This document shows, piece by piece, positions 20,853-33,581 of a stretch of 64,000 nt of DNA. The notes under the pieces are model-generated. The model searched no databases. It was not told the origin of the DNA and was given only the letters and a program-made list of their open reading frames with translations. Position 1 is the first letter of the stretch; each line of letters opens with the position of its first letter. This DNA is from Asterias amurensis (taxonomy: Eukaryota > Echinodermata > Asteroidea > Forcipulatida > Asteriidae): positions 7,193,391 to 7,257,390 of the forward strand of contig NC_092657.1 of assembly GCF_032118995.1 (NCBI RefSeq). The letters run 5' to 3'. Both the position numbers and the translations under genes were made by a program.

Positions 20853-21158
20853 AAAAGACAATGTGTAGGTTACAGGGCACTGTGTATGATCTAAAAGACA
20901 ATGTGTAGGTTACAGGGCACTGTGTATGATCTAAAAGACAATGTGTAGGTTACAGGGCACTGTGTATGATCTAAAAGACAATGTGTAGGTTACAGGGCAC
21001 TGTGTATGATCTAAAAGACAATGTGTAGGTTACAGGGCATGATCTAAAAGACAATGTGTAGGTTACAGGGCATGATCTAAAAGACAATGTGTAGGTTACA
21101 GGGCACTGTGTATGATCTAAAAGACAATGTGTAGGTTACAGGGCACTGTGTATGATCT
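20853..21158. repeat. 40-bp minisatellite, about 8 copies
   Basis: Unit of 40 bp with GACAATGTGTAGGTTACAGG and GCACTGTGTATGATCT. Two adjacent copies in the middle share a 10-bp deletion, giving 30-bp units. In intron 1 of gene A. Confidence 0.95.
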
Positions 21159-21269
21159 TTGAGTCGTGCGAGTTTCCGGGTGAATATTGACATCCGGGAA
21201 CCTGGCATCAGGTACGGCCGACTTGTGTTCATAATTTATTTTCATGATTGAAAAACTAAAGACATTTAA

Positions 21270-21622
21270 AGACACTATTGGTAATTGTCTAAGGGGCCAG
21301 TCTTCTCACTTGGTGTATCTCAACATATGCATGAAATAACAAACCTGTGAAAAACTTAGCTCAATCGGTCGTCGAAGTTGCGAGATAATAATGAAAGAAT
21401 AAACACCCTTGTCACACGAAGTTGGTTACTTTCAGATGCTTGATTTCGAAACCTCAAATTCTAAACTTGAGGTCTTGAAATCAAATTCATGGAAAATTCA
21501 TTTTTTCTCAAAAACTACGTCACGTCAGAGGAGCCGTTCCTCACAATGTTTTATACTACCAACATCTACCCATTTCTCCTAACAAGTAAGGTTTGAGTAA
21601 TTACCAATAGTGTCCACTGCCT
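21270..21622. mobile_element. Palindromic TTAA element, family 1 (complete)
   Basis: TTAA at both borders (21266-21269, 21623-21626). Left end is shortened (AGACACTATTGGTAATTG), right end ACCAATAGTGTCCACTGCCT. Paired CTCAAATTCTAAACTTGAGG in the centre. Confidence 0.85.
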
Positions 21623-21626
21623 TTAA

Positions 21627-24600
21627 GGTAAAAAGAGTAATATGTAAAAAACAAAAAGAAAAAAATACAAAAACACAAAAAAGTAAAGCAAAATCCTTCA
21701 AAAATGTTTTCCGTCAAAAATGAATGTTTCTTTTTGCTAAATGATTACTTTGAGAAACATTCTTGACAAGGAGCTACATATTATGCAAAACCAATTCAAA
21801 GGCAAAGTGTACCTTTGGTTTTTTAAACCGTTCGATTGTTTCAACTGTATACACATTTTAGGTGTATACAATACTTTTAAACTGTATAAACTGTATTTCA
21901 AAATGCTTCCGCCTTTTTTAGTTTTCTCCGAAAATCTGGAGCAAATTATGTTCACCCAGGAAGATTAATCTAATCCCTAAATAGAAACACCAAATCGGAG
22001 AAACGTTACTGCGGTAACGCAATCCTGTCAAATTTAGGGGCATAACAAATAATATATTTTTAAGTAACCACACAACTTCAAAGTAAAAATGTTTCTCAAA
22101 ATACTTTATGATGTCAAATGCTGTTGAAGGCCCAAACCAGCAGTTTTTATTAGGAGTGATTACAAAACTACTTTTGTCTTTAATGAAATCATAAAGGCCT
22201 TATAATCCATAGCCGACGATTTTTCATTGATTCTTTGATGCATGCAATGCAATAAAAGGCAAGTGACATGATCAATGACCTACACGTATATAAACTCATG
22301 TAAGCTGCTATAATCACAACACTGAAACCCAGACTATGACACGGTTTGCCAGCCGACTCCTGGCAATATCACCGATAATCAGTGTCGTTGACTCGAGTTA
22401 GACAAACTTTTGACTTGACGTATCTTGACTTGAACAAAGATAATTTGCTACTGTACTTGACTTAACTTCAAACAAAAAGACTTGGTTACAACACTGCCCA
22501 TAACCCATGCTTCACTTGGTTCCAAGAACGAAACACTATGATCCCTATTTAAAACTTGGGTCTCTTTAGTGCAGTCGACAGGATTTACTTGAACAGCCAG
22601 CGTTATTCGCAATTGGGCACTTCTAGCTGGGTCTGTTATTGCAGTCGACAGGGTTTGCTTGAACAGCCGGCGTGATTCGCAATTGGGCACTTCTAGCTGG
22701 ATGATATATCCTCCACTTACCAGTTTTCACATATATTGTTTAACATATATTAAAACTTGATGGACATTGAAATGTTCAAACCACACACCGATCTTCGATG
22801 ACGTCAACTGGCCCCATTTGTTTTGAGTTTTTCCTGTTTTCACGGCAAACGAGAAAGTACAGTTTCCCGGTGAAGCAATACATGGAAGAAACATCTGCAG
22901 TGACTACAAGTGTTCTTTGAGACTATGCGTATGACTCTATAGCCAGCAGTTGTCTGTATTTTATTCAAAATATTTTTTTTTATTAAATTTTTAAAATTAC
23001 CATGGTAAATTGCAAAAAATCAAAAGAATTATAAAAAGTGTGAATAGGTACTGGCTTTCAAATCTGATTTTTATTTATTTTAAAAAAAAAATTTCTTAAT
23101 GTTTATAATAAAGCGTATAAACAAACAGTAATAATTGAATCAACAAGCTGATGTTTAAATTTTAATGTAGGAATCCAAAGCGCGCCCTCATTGTTGGATT
23201 TGTTCAAAGTTAACTTTTGGTTTTGTCATGTGACAATCACCCTCTTTTTATTTAGCTTCGACTTGGAAGAGCAAATTATTTTATTGGGTCTGTGATTCTC
23301 TCTATTTTTATAGGGAGCATGGCTCTGGCCATGCTCCAAAAACCTATTTATATGGGATCAATAGAGTTATAGAGATATTTGTGAGTATTATTCTGTGTTT
23401 TACCCTCATTAATGCCCAAATTATTGTGATTTTGTAGCTCTCTATTTGGATCGTTTTATTTGTTAAACCATGTGTGTATGCCAGGCAGCACTGTCACACA
23501 CGTGCGTCCATTAGCCTCTGTGTGTGCTGACCTTTTGGTGAACTTCGTGCACTGCATCATGTAGGCTACGTGTAGTGTATACTGTAGTGTTATAACTTTT
23601 TGTATGTTTTCTATGGGTTGGAAGTATTAAAACCTGTATAGTAGAGATTTTCATAAAAACGTCATTGGCTTACTGACTGTTCCATTTATTGACATGTATT
23701 TTGGCGAATGCTCGTCCTTTATTAAGTAGAGGACCGTCTCTCACCTTCCCGTCTCTCTCTCTTTACATTAATATTAACAATAATATTAGGGTGAGGGTTA
23801 AAAAATAAAAATCTCAAAAAAAAATTGAAAATGATATAAGGCACATGGCTTCTTTTAGCCTCTGTATTTTTTTTTCCAGAATGCTCAGCAAAATATTCAA
23901 TCACATGATTTGATCATCATGAATTGTGAATTGAAATAGTGTTTGATGAAACTTTTTCGGCGGGCAAATATTTTTATATGGACTCAACATTATAACATAT
24001 TTTTGTACCTTGTAGAAATGCCTAAAATACCAAACTTTTTAGTGCAAATAACCAGTGGAGCCTTACGTGTTTCTAAGTTTTGGTCAAGGGAGAGGAGACT
24101 CTTTGCTGGGCAAATAAACCACACAATTTTTATCTAGGGACTGTTTACATCGCGCACAGAAAGGTAAATGATTTGCCACGATTTTAGGGGCACCTCGAAA
24201 ACAGGATCTCCTACGATATAAAGTATCAGCAAATTCTTTTTTTTTTGTTCATAAGTTTCCCAGCAATTTCATTTTAATTATACTTATGACAATAGTGACC
24301 TTTTCGTCGCCTGGTTCATACTTCCTGCGAATGCGATACGAATTTTAAAGTCACAAGTTCGCAACTGTGCAGCAATGTGACGTCAAAATGCACTTCACAT
24401 TCGCATTGGCATAACATATGTGGCTGTCTCTGAATCAGTGGCTGTTGCTAAGTGTGTTTCTACGGAGGTTCTTTATTTCAATACATGATGACGCAGAAGT
24501 TTAATGGCAGCCGTAGGTATAGCCACTAATTCAGTAGCGGTCAGGGTCCACTGATTAAGTAAGCTTGTTTGCCAAGACCTTGAGGCGGGGGTCTAGCTTG

Positions 24601-25839
24601 TTGACGAAGTATGGGTGTGCAATAAAAAGGCTCACTGTGTGCACCTGAAAGTTTATCAAGACAAAAGTTTTAGATATGCAACCATGCGAAGAACCAATTA
24701 TGCATGAAGTACGTTAAGGGGTCAGGTGTAGCTGTGTACAACAGCATGTTTTGAAAAACACAGCATACCTGACCTATTTGCCTCGCCTTATTTCTAAGGA
24801 ACACAATGCGACGTAAAGAGAAAGTGGACCAGTTCCCCTGCAGTTTGCAGTGGCAGCATCTCTTTGGATTTATGACTGTGTTGATTTAACACAAATACAG
24901 TTTGGTGAATTATGATCGCTTGTACCTTCGGGTATGCAGCGAATGGTTCACCACCCAATCACGACAGGAGTTTTGATAAAACTTTGGTGTGTTGCCGCAC
25001 GCGATATTAAATGAACTGTCCGTAATGGTCGACTTAACACAATAGAAGTCGAATCAATGTAAACTACCTTGGGATTGGGTCAAGTGTTGAAATACGCACA
25101 GAAAATCATTGCAATATTGTTGTTGTTTTTTTCTTTCATTGCAGCAGCTCTGGCTGCTCACAATTTGGCCAAGTTGACAAAACGGTAAAATCAACTAAAG
25201 AACACTGGTATTAACACTCTCGTCGATATTGTGACACTTAACCTATTATACAAAATGTTTTCCTAACTTCTTTACTACCACGAAGTAGATTTGGAATCGT
25301 GAGACTACGATGTTCTGACAAGAACTTCCTTCCTGATGCAGTTTTCTAAGACTTGGTTTCTCAGATGACGAACACACCGAACAAAGGGACAGTGTCTATG
25401 TCTTGCTCTTGTCTGGCAGTCTTTGTTTGAAAAAAAAAACTAAGGAAAAATATTGTTCCATATAGCAAACAAATAATTTAATTGCCGTTGAATTATTTAG
25501 TGATATGAGTCGCCTGAGTTAGATATATGCTACGACGTTTCATATACTTAACAAAGTAGGATGCCGATAACCTGGCAAAAATATTATGATATCCAGGATT
25601 TTGTCAAAAATAGTTAACGATGACGTCACCAAGTGGTGTGTTTGGACAATATTAATAATTACTCAAAAAGGTTGTAATTTCAACTGTAAAAATGTATTTT
25701 TTTTTTAGCCCGAATTGGTATGAAGTAAAAGTGTTGATCATGTTGTCTTTGGAACAATACCATTTTACTGCATGGGATAATCAAGCGGTAAGTATTCGTT
25801 GTGCAAAACACAAGGTATCATGCATTCAAATTGTATCAT
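21627..25839. other. Gene A intron 1, long gene-free stretch
   Basis: Holds a 70-bp tandem duplication at 22571-22700, a GGAGCATGGC/GCCATGCTCC hairpin near 23311, and AT-rich low-complexity sequence near 22970-23100. Around 24580-24720 (GAGGCGGGGGTCT.., AAGAACCAATTATGCATGAAG) it is homologous to gene B intron 1 at about 40655-40795. No coding exon seen. Confidence 0.45.
22571..22700. repeat. 70-bp tandem duplication
   Basis: Two copies of a segment beginning GCAGTCGACAGG and containing CGCAATTGGGCACTTCTAGC, with few differences. Confidence 0.85.
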
Positions 25840-25843
25840 TTAA

Positions 25844-26203
25844 GGGATTTGGGTACTTTTTCAAAATGTCCAAAGATTTACTTTAAACTTACAGGGTTTG
25901 AAGATAAGATAATGATAGTGGAAAGCTCCCCCTCAAGTATCACTTACTGAGGTGCTGTAGTTTTTGAGAAATGGGTAAGACAATGGCATGAAAATACGTT
26001 TGTAAATGATTAAAACAATTTTGGTCTTATGAGACCAACATTATTTTCATGACATTGTTTTACTCATTACCCCAAAAAAATACAGCACCTCAGCACGTAA
26101 TATTTTCAGGGAAGCTTTCTACTATCATATCTTCAAACTGTGTAAGTTTAATGTAAATCTGTGAACATTGTGTTTGTTGTCCTACAAAAAGTAAATACAC
26201 CCT
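25844..26203. mobile_element. Palindromic TTAA element, family 3
   Basis: TTAA on both sides. Ends GGGATTTGGGTACTTTTTC and AAAGTAAATACACCCT. Long inverted arms carry CACCTCAGTA..GTTTTTGAGAAATG and meet at GGTCTTATGAGACC. Sister copies at 57272-57625 and, split, at 51565-53177. Confidence 0.88.
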
Positions 26204-26243
26204 TTAAAGAAGAATTTGTTATTATTATACTCAGATCATTTAA

Positions 26244-26627
26244 AGGAACACGTTGCCTTGGATCGGACGAGTTGGTCAAAACAAAAGCGTTTGTAACCGT
26301 TTTTTATAAAATGCATATGGTTGGAAAGATGTTTTAAAAGTAGAATACAATGATCCACACAAGTTTGCCTCGAAATTGCGTGGTTTTCCTTCTACTGTGC
26401 GAACTAACATGGTCGGCCATTTATGGGAGTCAAAATTTTGACCCCCCATAAATGGCCGACGTGTTTAGTCGACGAGGTAAAAGGAAAACCACGCAATTTC
26501 GGGGCATGTTTGTGTGGATTATTGTATTCTACTTTTACAACAGCTTTCTACCCATATGCATTTTATAAAAAACGGTTACAAAGGCTTTTCAAAGACCAAC
26601 TCGACCGATCCAAGGCAACGTGTTCCT
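26244..26627. mobile_element. Palindromic TTAA element, family 2
   Basis: TTAA on both sides; ends AGGAACACGTTGCCTTGGAT and its complement. Almost the whole 384 bp is one inverted repeat, meeting at GGGAGTCAAAATTTTGACCC. Non-coding; ORFs within it are strand shadows of the palindrome. Confidence 0.9.
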
Positions 26628-26631
26628 TTAA

Positions 26632-27302
26632 TGTCAGCCACTTTTTGTTACTTTACAAACAAGGAAATAAAAAAGAAAGAAACATAAATGAGAAAAATAC
26701 ACATAAGCACTTTGGATTTACCCATTGATAATGGTTTCGTCCGGGTATAGTTGAAAGACAATAAGGTGGATACTAAACTATTAATTTGGGGTTACAAAAC
26801 GTTTGTTAAGTTGACGTCAGTTGTCGGCTTTAAGTGCGACTGGGCATAAAAACTTACATGAACGCGAAATGGAGAGCTTGTTGATAACAACATTTTGAAA
26901 ACGTAGTGAAGTTACGTAGCTTTTGAGAAAAAGGTTATTCCTAACTCAAATATTAAAATACTTCAGACATATCTGAAGTCACTCAAATTTGTGCGACAAG
27001 GGGTTTTCCCCATTATTTTCTTGCAAATTCGATAACCAGTTCAGTCATAATTGTCACACATGTATGCAAGTGAAATTACTGGTCTTTGACAGTTACCCAG
27101 TGTGTCATGTGCCTCAAAGAAACGACATGTTTGCGTTTTGTCGACGTCTGCACACGTATTATCGTAGACTTTAAACAAATAATTTATTCTGAACAGACTG
27201 GACGCACCGTCTAAACACAATTCGCATAAATTATTTTCGATCACCCAATCTAATCATTTAAAGACTATCAGTTTCCACGTTTTAATAAAGTTGACTTCCT
27301 AC
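26632..27302. other. Gene A intron 1, part next to the leader exon
   Basis: Diverged family 1-like words occur around 26860-27110 (TTTTGAGAAA.., GTTCAGTC, ACTGGTCTTTGACAGTTACC), probably an old copy. Otherwise nothing is seen. Confidence 0.35.
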
Positions 27303-27410
27303 CTTTGTAATAACTTCTTCGCTTGAGTACTAAGATGACGGATTCAAACAGTATCGTCAGAGCTCTGTAGTTTAAGTTCTAGTATACCGTGGAAAGCCAC
27401 ACCTTCAACT
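27303..27410 (-). other. Gene A 5' leader exon (non-coding)
   Basis: 108 nt from the predicted start (A of TCAGTT at 27410) to donor ACAAAG|GTAGGAAG. Strongly similar exons with the same donor stand ahead of each signal exon (42853, 47218, 51341), which is the main evidence. It contains no ATG. It should splice to AGACAATG at 20618, across a 6.7-kb intron. Confidence 0.7.
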
Positions 27411-27514
27411 GAGCTTCAGCTACTTCCAGGGTCTACTTTTTAGCCCCACAATTTTTGGCTCAACAAAAGACGAATTTTCCAGCTCCAGTTTGTAAAGGTC
27501 CGCATGTAAGGTCA
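27410..27514 (-). promoter_or_regulatory. Gene A core promoter
   Basis: TATA-like TAAAAAG (27442-27436) lies 32 bases before initiator TCAGTT (27412-27407). AGGTCA, a nuclear-receptor half-site word, lies at 27509-27514. Spacing and order recur in genes B, C and D. Confidence 0.6.
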
Positions 27515-27825
27515 AACTTATATAAAAACCTCGGCACAAAGAACTTATTCATGTGTGAGGTGCCGTGTGTGGAAACTATTCACCTCTTGTGTTGTTATTA
27601 ACATTTTAAAGGCTACCGCTCAAAGTCTAGCTTCAAACTTCAGGAAACACGTCACAACAAATATCGTTGAAAATGTTGGCTATGTTTTTAATAAAACAAT
27701 TATTAGGTTTTCTTCAAATAATGATTTAATAATAGTTTATTTTCTGTTGATATAGCGTCTTACATAAAAACAATCGCAAAACGCTGTACATATTTTTACA
27801 TACAAACATTATAAACATTAAGCTT

Positions 27826-28222
27826 AATAAACTGAACACTGTTGGTAATTTCTTAAAATAATTGTTAGCATAAAAACTTCCTTGGTAACAAGCAATGGAG
27901 AGCCGCTGATAGTATAAAACAATGTGAGAAGCGGCTCCCTCTGAAGTAGCGTTGTTTTGGAGAAAGAAATAATTTTCCACTAACATTTTTATTTGAAATT
28001 GATTTGGAGACCCCAGAATTAGGTTTTGAGGTCCCGAAGTCAAGCATCTAAAAGAACACAATTTCGTGTGACAAGGGTGGTTTTTTTTCTTCCATTATTA
28101 TCTCGCAACTTAGAAGACCAATTGAGCTCAAACTTTTACAGGTTTGTTATTTTGTGCATAATGTTGAGAGACACCAAGTGAAAAGACTGCTCTTTGAAAA
28201 TAACCAAAGGTGTCCAATGTCT
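27826..28222. mobile_element. Palindromic TTAA element, family 1
   Basis: Left CTGAACACTGTTGGTAATTT, right CCAAAGGTGTCCAATGTCTT, with CCCCAGAATTAGGTTTTGAG in the centre. Moderately diverged; lies upstream of the gene A promoter. Confidence 0.78.
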
Positions 28223-28334
28223 TTACCTGTATTAGGGTCATTCCATGTCAGACCAACGCACTTTTTTACCTCATGTCTTCCGATTTTGATAAAAATTGCT
28301 GTTCTTGTAGGTCCTAATGAGCAATGAATGCACA

Positions 28335-29863
28335 CCAATTTCTAGCCCGATCCGACTTACCATGTTGTAAGGGCAGAAACCACTAAAATCTGGGAAAAAA
28401 TTATGATTAATATAACAACTTTTTGGTAAAAATGTGTCATAACCATGTCAATTCTCTTCACATAGTGCAACGTTTGTATCAAAATGATAAAAATTGCATG
28501 CTCAAATAAATTTTCTAAAATTAAGGTCACTGTTATCTTAAATATGTCATCAAAATACCTTTGACCCAATTTTTGAAATAATGCATCATTCCAAAATTAA
28601 CGAAATAAAAATCACTTGATAGAGCCTGTCTTTCTGTAACAGAATCCACTAAGAAACAACTGGGCCTTCACAATTTACAATTTTAGCACTTCTTTTGTAC
28701 AGCTGTTAGGTTACAGATTAGTCAACTTATCCACAAACAAAACTCACTCCTCTGTTTCTAAAGTTATGAAAAGTGTTTTAACACTTTTCAAATGGTTTGC
28801 GATTTGTGTTTTACTATTGAGGGCTGATGTGGTTTAACCAGAATCAGACTTTAAATTATCAGCAGTGGCGCACCCTGGATTTATTGTTTTTGGGGGATGG
28901 GACCATGTTTTCCCCAAAATTTCTTTCGAAGATTGTAAAACAATTTGTTAATACATTGGAGGGACTGTGATCAATCCCCTAGACCAATCGCCGCCCCCCC
29001 CCCCCCTTTCGGGTGCACCATAGTGATCCCAGTTAGAGATTACATCAACGTTGCGATGGAGAAGCTGTCTGCCTTTCTTCAGTAGATCATAAACTTCTGC
29101 AGTCTTGCTTTAACCCCCTGTGATGAATCTTGAACAACAAATGAATGCATAATAACTTTCTGAAAAATCCACAATCCTCATTTCCGTTTCATAGCACCGC
29201 TAACTGTGTAGCACACGAAATGGCGTGCTAACCTTGCGTTGCGTTGCATCATGGTGAAAGAATTGGGTTTTTTTTTACCATCTTGGATAGAATTTTGTTT
29301 GGGAAACATGAGCCCCATAAATACCCCTCCCCCACAATCCTTTGTGTGTGACACTGCTGGTATTGTAATGTATAACTCTAGTTAGACCACATCAGCCCTC
29401 AAATAAAATCGCAAACCATCAAGAATTTTGGTAAATTTGGAAACAGAGGAGTGAGTTTTGTTGGGGGATTTATGTAAAGTTTATAAAAATTGACTAAATT
29501 GTAACCTACCAATTGTACAAAAATAGCCATTAAGTTGTAAATTTTGAAGAGCCCAACTGTTTCTTAGTGGATTCTGATAGAGGATGACATGCTCTATTAA
29601 GTGATTTTCATTTCGGTCACGATAACTTAATAAAGATTACAGTGACCTACATTTCATAAACTTATTTTTTGACAAAGGAGTTGATTTGAGCAATCATGCA
29701 ATTTTCATTATTTTTATACCAAATTTGAATAATGTGAGGAGAACTGACATGGTTATGACATATTTTTTTACAAAAAGGTGGTATTTTACCCTAAAACTGT
29801 CAGATTTTAGTGATGTCTGCCCCTGACCACATGGTTAGTCGGATCGGGATAAAAATTTGTTTT
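28335..29863. mobile_element. Long foldback element, about 0.5-kb inverted arms
   Basis: Left arm (28335-28860) and right arm (29390-29863) are complementary: CCCGATCCGACTTACCATG against its inverted match near 29840; GTCATAACCATGTCA; AGAATCCACTAAGAAACA against TGTTTCTTAGTGGATTCT; AACTCACTCCTCTGTTTC. The central 0.5 kb, with a C14 run near 29000, has no ORF. Old: the arms differ by several per cent plus indels. Family not assigned. Confidence 0.75.
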
Positions 29864-30146
29864 CGAGCAACACAAAATACTTGTCTGTGAATAATGTTCT
29901 GTTTAACTATGACAATCGAACCTAGTACCGGATTATACTACTTGCGATTGCGAATGTGGTACTAATTCTGACGACACAAATTCGCAAAGAACAATTTGTG
30001 TATGTTAACATGTACCTTCCTGCGAAACATTCGCAGCGAGGAGAGCAACGTGACGTCAAAATTGGCCTCGTAAACGCATACACAGGAAGTGAACCGGGCT
30101 TTGTGCTGAACTGGAACCCCCAAAAAGTGATTCCAGGTCCAGTATA

Positions 30147-30299
30147 GGGTGCGTTCGTTTAGCTCCCTTCGGTCGACCCCGGTTCGTGGCGGTTTTTTTT
30201 TTACCAGGACGAACGTGGGTAATTATCTGCACACACTTGTCCTGGGGGGAAAAAAACCACACACCGGGGTCGACCCAGGGAGGCTAAACGAACGCACCC
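30147..30299. mobile_element. Short inverted-repeat element (GGGTGCGTTCG ends)
   Basis: Inverted ends GGGTGCGTTCGTTTAGC and GCTAAACGAACGCACCC, inner GGTCGACCCCGG. A longer relative lies at 48595-48849. Confidence 0.85.
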
Positions 30300-30922
30300 A
30301 TAATGACATGATTTACGGAGCCATAGAAGGACATGGCAATGTTATTCCGTTCGACATGAGCTAAATAGCACCTCACTCAAAAAAAAGATGCAAACTAGCT
30401 TAAAACTTCGTGTTTAAACACACGTTCTGACGATCTGTTCAAATAACAGAACCTTTGTGCGGTACGCTGGACAACTCGACCCACGACACATACCCGTAAA
30501 GATCCCGTGTTGTACCCCAAGGTTTTAACTAGAAAGGTGAATACGTGAACAATGCATTTTGGATAACACCAGACTATTGTTGAGCACCATGGCGCCAGAT
30601 AATCCTTTAAAAGGTATTTTATCCACTGTTAGTTTCGAGGCCTTTTTAAAGAAAAGACAATGAGTTTTTCGGTCTAATATTCCCGTCAACAACCTGTCAA
30701 AATGGCATACAATTTGTAACCAACCGCCACAAAAGAAACATTCAAGCAAATGATCAAGTTGTGCCACTGTTTCCTCCCACGCAAAATAGGAACTGTTCCA
30801 TTTAGTGTGCATGACTCAAGGACACCAGTAAACAACGTGACTCAAACAATGTGACTTGCCCCGAAGGTTATTGCGTTTTCAAAGAACAGAACTTTTCAGG
30901 ATCGGAATTCCAATCAATATTT
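30300..30922. other. Intergenic between genes A and B, nothing recognised
   Basis: A 95-codon minus ORF (30525-30812) shows no motif or gene context. No repeat of this window was recognised here. Confidence 0.35.
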
Positions 30923-30926
30923 TTAA

Positions 30927-31306
30927 TGACATTGGACACATTTGGTATTTGTCAAAGACCATTTTTCTCACTTGGTGTATCTCAACATATGAATAAAATA
31001 ACAAATCTGTGAAAACTTGAGCTCAATTGGACGTCGAAGTTGCGAGAAAATAATGAAAGAAAAAACACCCTTGTTACACAAAGTTGTGTGCTTTCAGATG
31101 CTTGATTTCGAGACCTCAAGTTCTAAATCTGAGGTCTCGAAATCAAACTCGTAAAAAAAACTACTTCTTTCTCGAAAACTAATTTACTTCAAAGGGAGCC
31201 GTTTATCAAAATGTTTTATACTATCAACAGCTCTCCATTGCTTGTTACCAAGTAATTTTTTACTCTAAAAATTGTATTGAGTAATGACCAATAGTATCCA
31301 CTGCCT
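30927..31306. mobile_element. Palindromic TTAA element, family 1
   Basis: TTAA at 30923-30926 and 31307-31310. Centre GAGACCTCAAGTTCTAAATC against its inverted match GAGGTCTCGAAATCAAA. Good conservation of both arms. Confidence 0.85.
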
Positions 31307-31310
31307 TTAA

Positions 31311-32700
31311 ATGGATGTTCGTTGGCTCCCCTCCTCCTTCTTTCTCATTGGAGAGCATTGGATACGACGTCAGATGTGCCGGGTACACCTGGGCATTCAA
31401 TTCGATTCTTTAAATTCAACTTCACTTCAAAAGGCTAACTTTTTATTTTGTTCAATATTTTTTCATGACGAACCTTAATTGCCGATCACATCAACATTTG
31501 TTGTACGTTCCCCCAAACGTTAACATTCATTTGTTTTATTTTCGATGAATGGACAATTTCAATTCAGATATGCAAACAAAAATCACCTTTTTTATACTGG
31601 TGTGCCTCCTTGTTGGTCTTACAAATTCAACACTAATAAACGTCCTTAGTTCGGTTTTGATATATTCATTTTATTCTAACAATAATTATAAATCTGCTAC
31701 AAAACTAATTATTAAAGGCGTGAAGGGTTAACAATTTCTTAAACTGTTCCAGTATGTCGTCAATATTAGACGTAGCTTGGCTTTTAATGGAGGTGTATTC
31801 TTGTCACGCATTTCGTCATTTCAATGCAAAAATCTCGCGTTTGTAAAACTCGAGCAAATTGCAGTTGGAATGACGTTTTTGCACAGACAAGACAACATGG
31901 AAAAGAAAGTTTGTGGATCGAAAATACGTTTCCCATCGACTTCGTGTTAATTAATTGTGTTATCTGCAAAGTATACGATGGGAGTACATTTTACTAACGT
32001 TAAACCCTTGAAATCATATTTATAAAAAAGAAGTAAAAAAAAAATTTGGTAAATCGCTTTCAAAAGAATACTACATTAGAGCAACATACATTGTTATGCC
32101 ACGGTCGGAGTATAGATATGGGTCTGGGAGAAAAAGCTGATTCCATATTGCAATGGAATTTGGTTTTATTCACTCGTTGTAGTTATTATGGAAACTTTAA
32201 TAGTTGCCTGTTTTTGGTTGATTGCTCTTTTTGTCACAATTCGTTCTTACGCCATTTTAAATTGCCCGGGTTAAAACAAAACGTGCCGTGACTGCCACTG
32301 ACAAAGTAAAGCAGACGTAACGAGCAGCCAACCAAAGAACAGGCAACCTTACAAGATTATAACATAACGAGTTAACATTACAGGACAGGAAAAGAAAACA
32401 AACCGTTTGAGCTCTCTGAATTAGAAGTAAACCGACAGTGAGTTAAATGCAAACCCACAGTGAATTAAAACATGAAGACTTGATTATACGATATCTTCTG
32501 CTTAGCAATTTAATGAGGTAAGTATAATATGATTATCATTGTTTTCATTATCATTAATAATCGTTAATCAAGATGATCGGGAACAAAAAGCAAGTTTGCA
32601 AGACACACACTTGAAGCTACAACAATAAAGTATAGTCCACCATATGTAAAGTATAAATCCATCAACGCGTGTTGATTAACGGTAGATGGGCCTATAATTT
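31311..32700. other. 3' flank of gene B
   Basis: No gene. Segments near 31690-31780, 32210-32240 and 32500-32570 match the flank of gene A (3700-5130), marking the extent of the ancestral duplication. Confidence 0.5.
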
Positions 32701-32772
32701 GTTGTGGGTGTAAACAATGCTTTACAGTTCCTCGTTGTCTTCAACACTCCATCAGATCAATTAAGTCCCACG
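32701..32772 (-). other. Gene B 3' UTR exon (start of)
   Basis: Acceptor TTTTCACAG at 32773, then CGTGGGACTTAATTGATC and CAACGAGGAACTG, homologous to the gene A terminal exon. Coding already stopped in the 33484 exon, so this is untranslated. The poly(A) site was not identified; the lower border is arbitrary. Confidence 0.5.
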
Positions 32773-33483
32773 CTGTGAAAAGAAAAGTAACAAATTTCTT
32801 GAATTATTTGACGAAAGAAATGCATGGAGCATGGCTACTTCTTAAACTATTCGCCAAAGCAATCTTTATTCACTGAATCAAAATGCGCTTTACTCATAAG
32901 TTGCAACCATTTTCCGGGGCAGCTTGACTTAGATATAGGTCAGACCCCTTGAACCCATAATCTGAGTCAACTCTGATCCGGGATTAGACTGTAAAGGCTT
33001 CATTTGAGAAAAAAGACAAAAGCTGACATGTATTAATTTTGTTACCATTTTTTTTTTGTTTTTTTTTTTGGGGGGGGGGCGGGGTTTGAGGGAGTTTTAC
33101 TGTGTTATTTGATAATCAGTCTCATTTCTTGACGAGACAGTGCCTTGATGCCACGAGTTACTTTTTCTGCATTTACTCACATTTTTTGTAGCATTAAGAG
33201 ATAATCTTCTCAAATAATAAATTGTATGAAATAAAATAAAGCAAATGTTTTTACTAGAAAAACATTTACATTAATCTGAAAGCATTCAATTTTAGCTTTT
33301 GGGTAATTACTAATCACTTTTAACGTCGAATCAGCCGTGTGTCTCAGCATTTTGTTCAATTTGTGGATTGACTTGATAGCAAAATATCTGTGCGTTTATA
33401 AAGTGTTCGTGTTACGTCTGATTTTAGACCAAATATAAAAATAATATCATAATTAAGAATACAAAGATGTAAATTTGTCTTAC

Positions 33484-33581
33484 CATCTAAGACTTCACCT
33501 TAACGCAGTATCCAGTGCCTTTAAAATCTACACAGGTTAAGCCCTCGGCACACTGGAATAGTGCTCCACATTGATAGCGCT
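33484..33581 (-). CDS. Gene B peptide exon with stop codon
   Basis: Acceptor TCCCCACAG, donor GTAAGACAA after the stop (TAG at 33487-33489). Codes 30 residues with C-x5-C-x5-C-x8-C and a basic tail VKVKS absent from gene A, where the same place is a donor site after Phe. Because the stop is inside, this cassette cannot be followed by further copies. Confidence 0.8.

Noticed and set aside
28865-28885. CAGTGGCGCACC word as an hAT transposon end
   Set aside because: No matching opposite end or 8-bp duplication was found.
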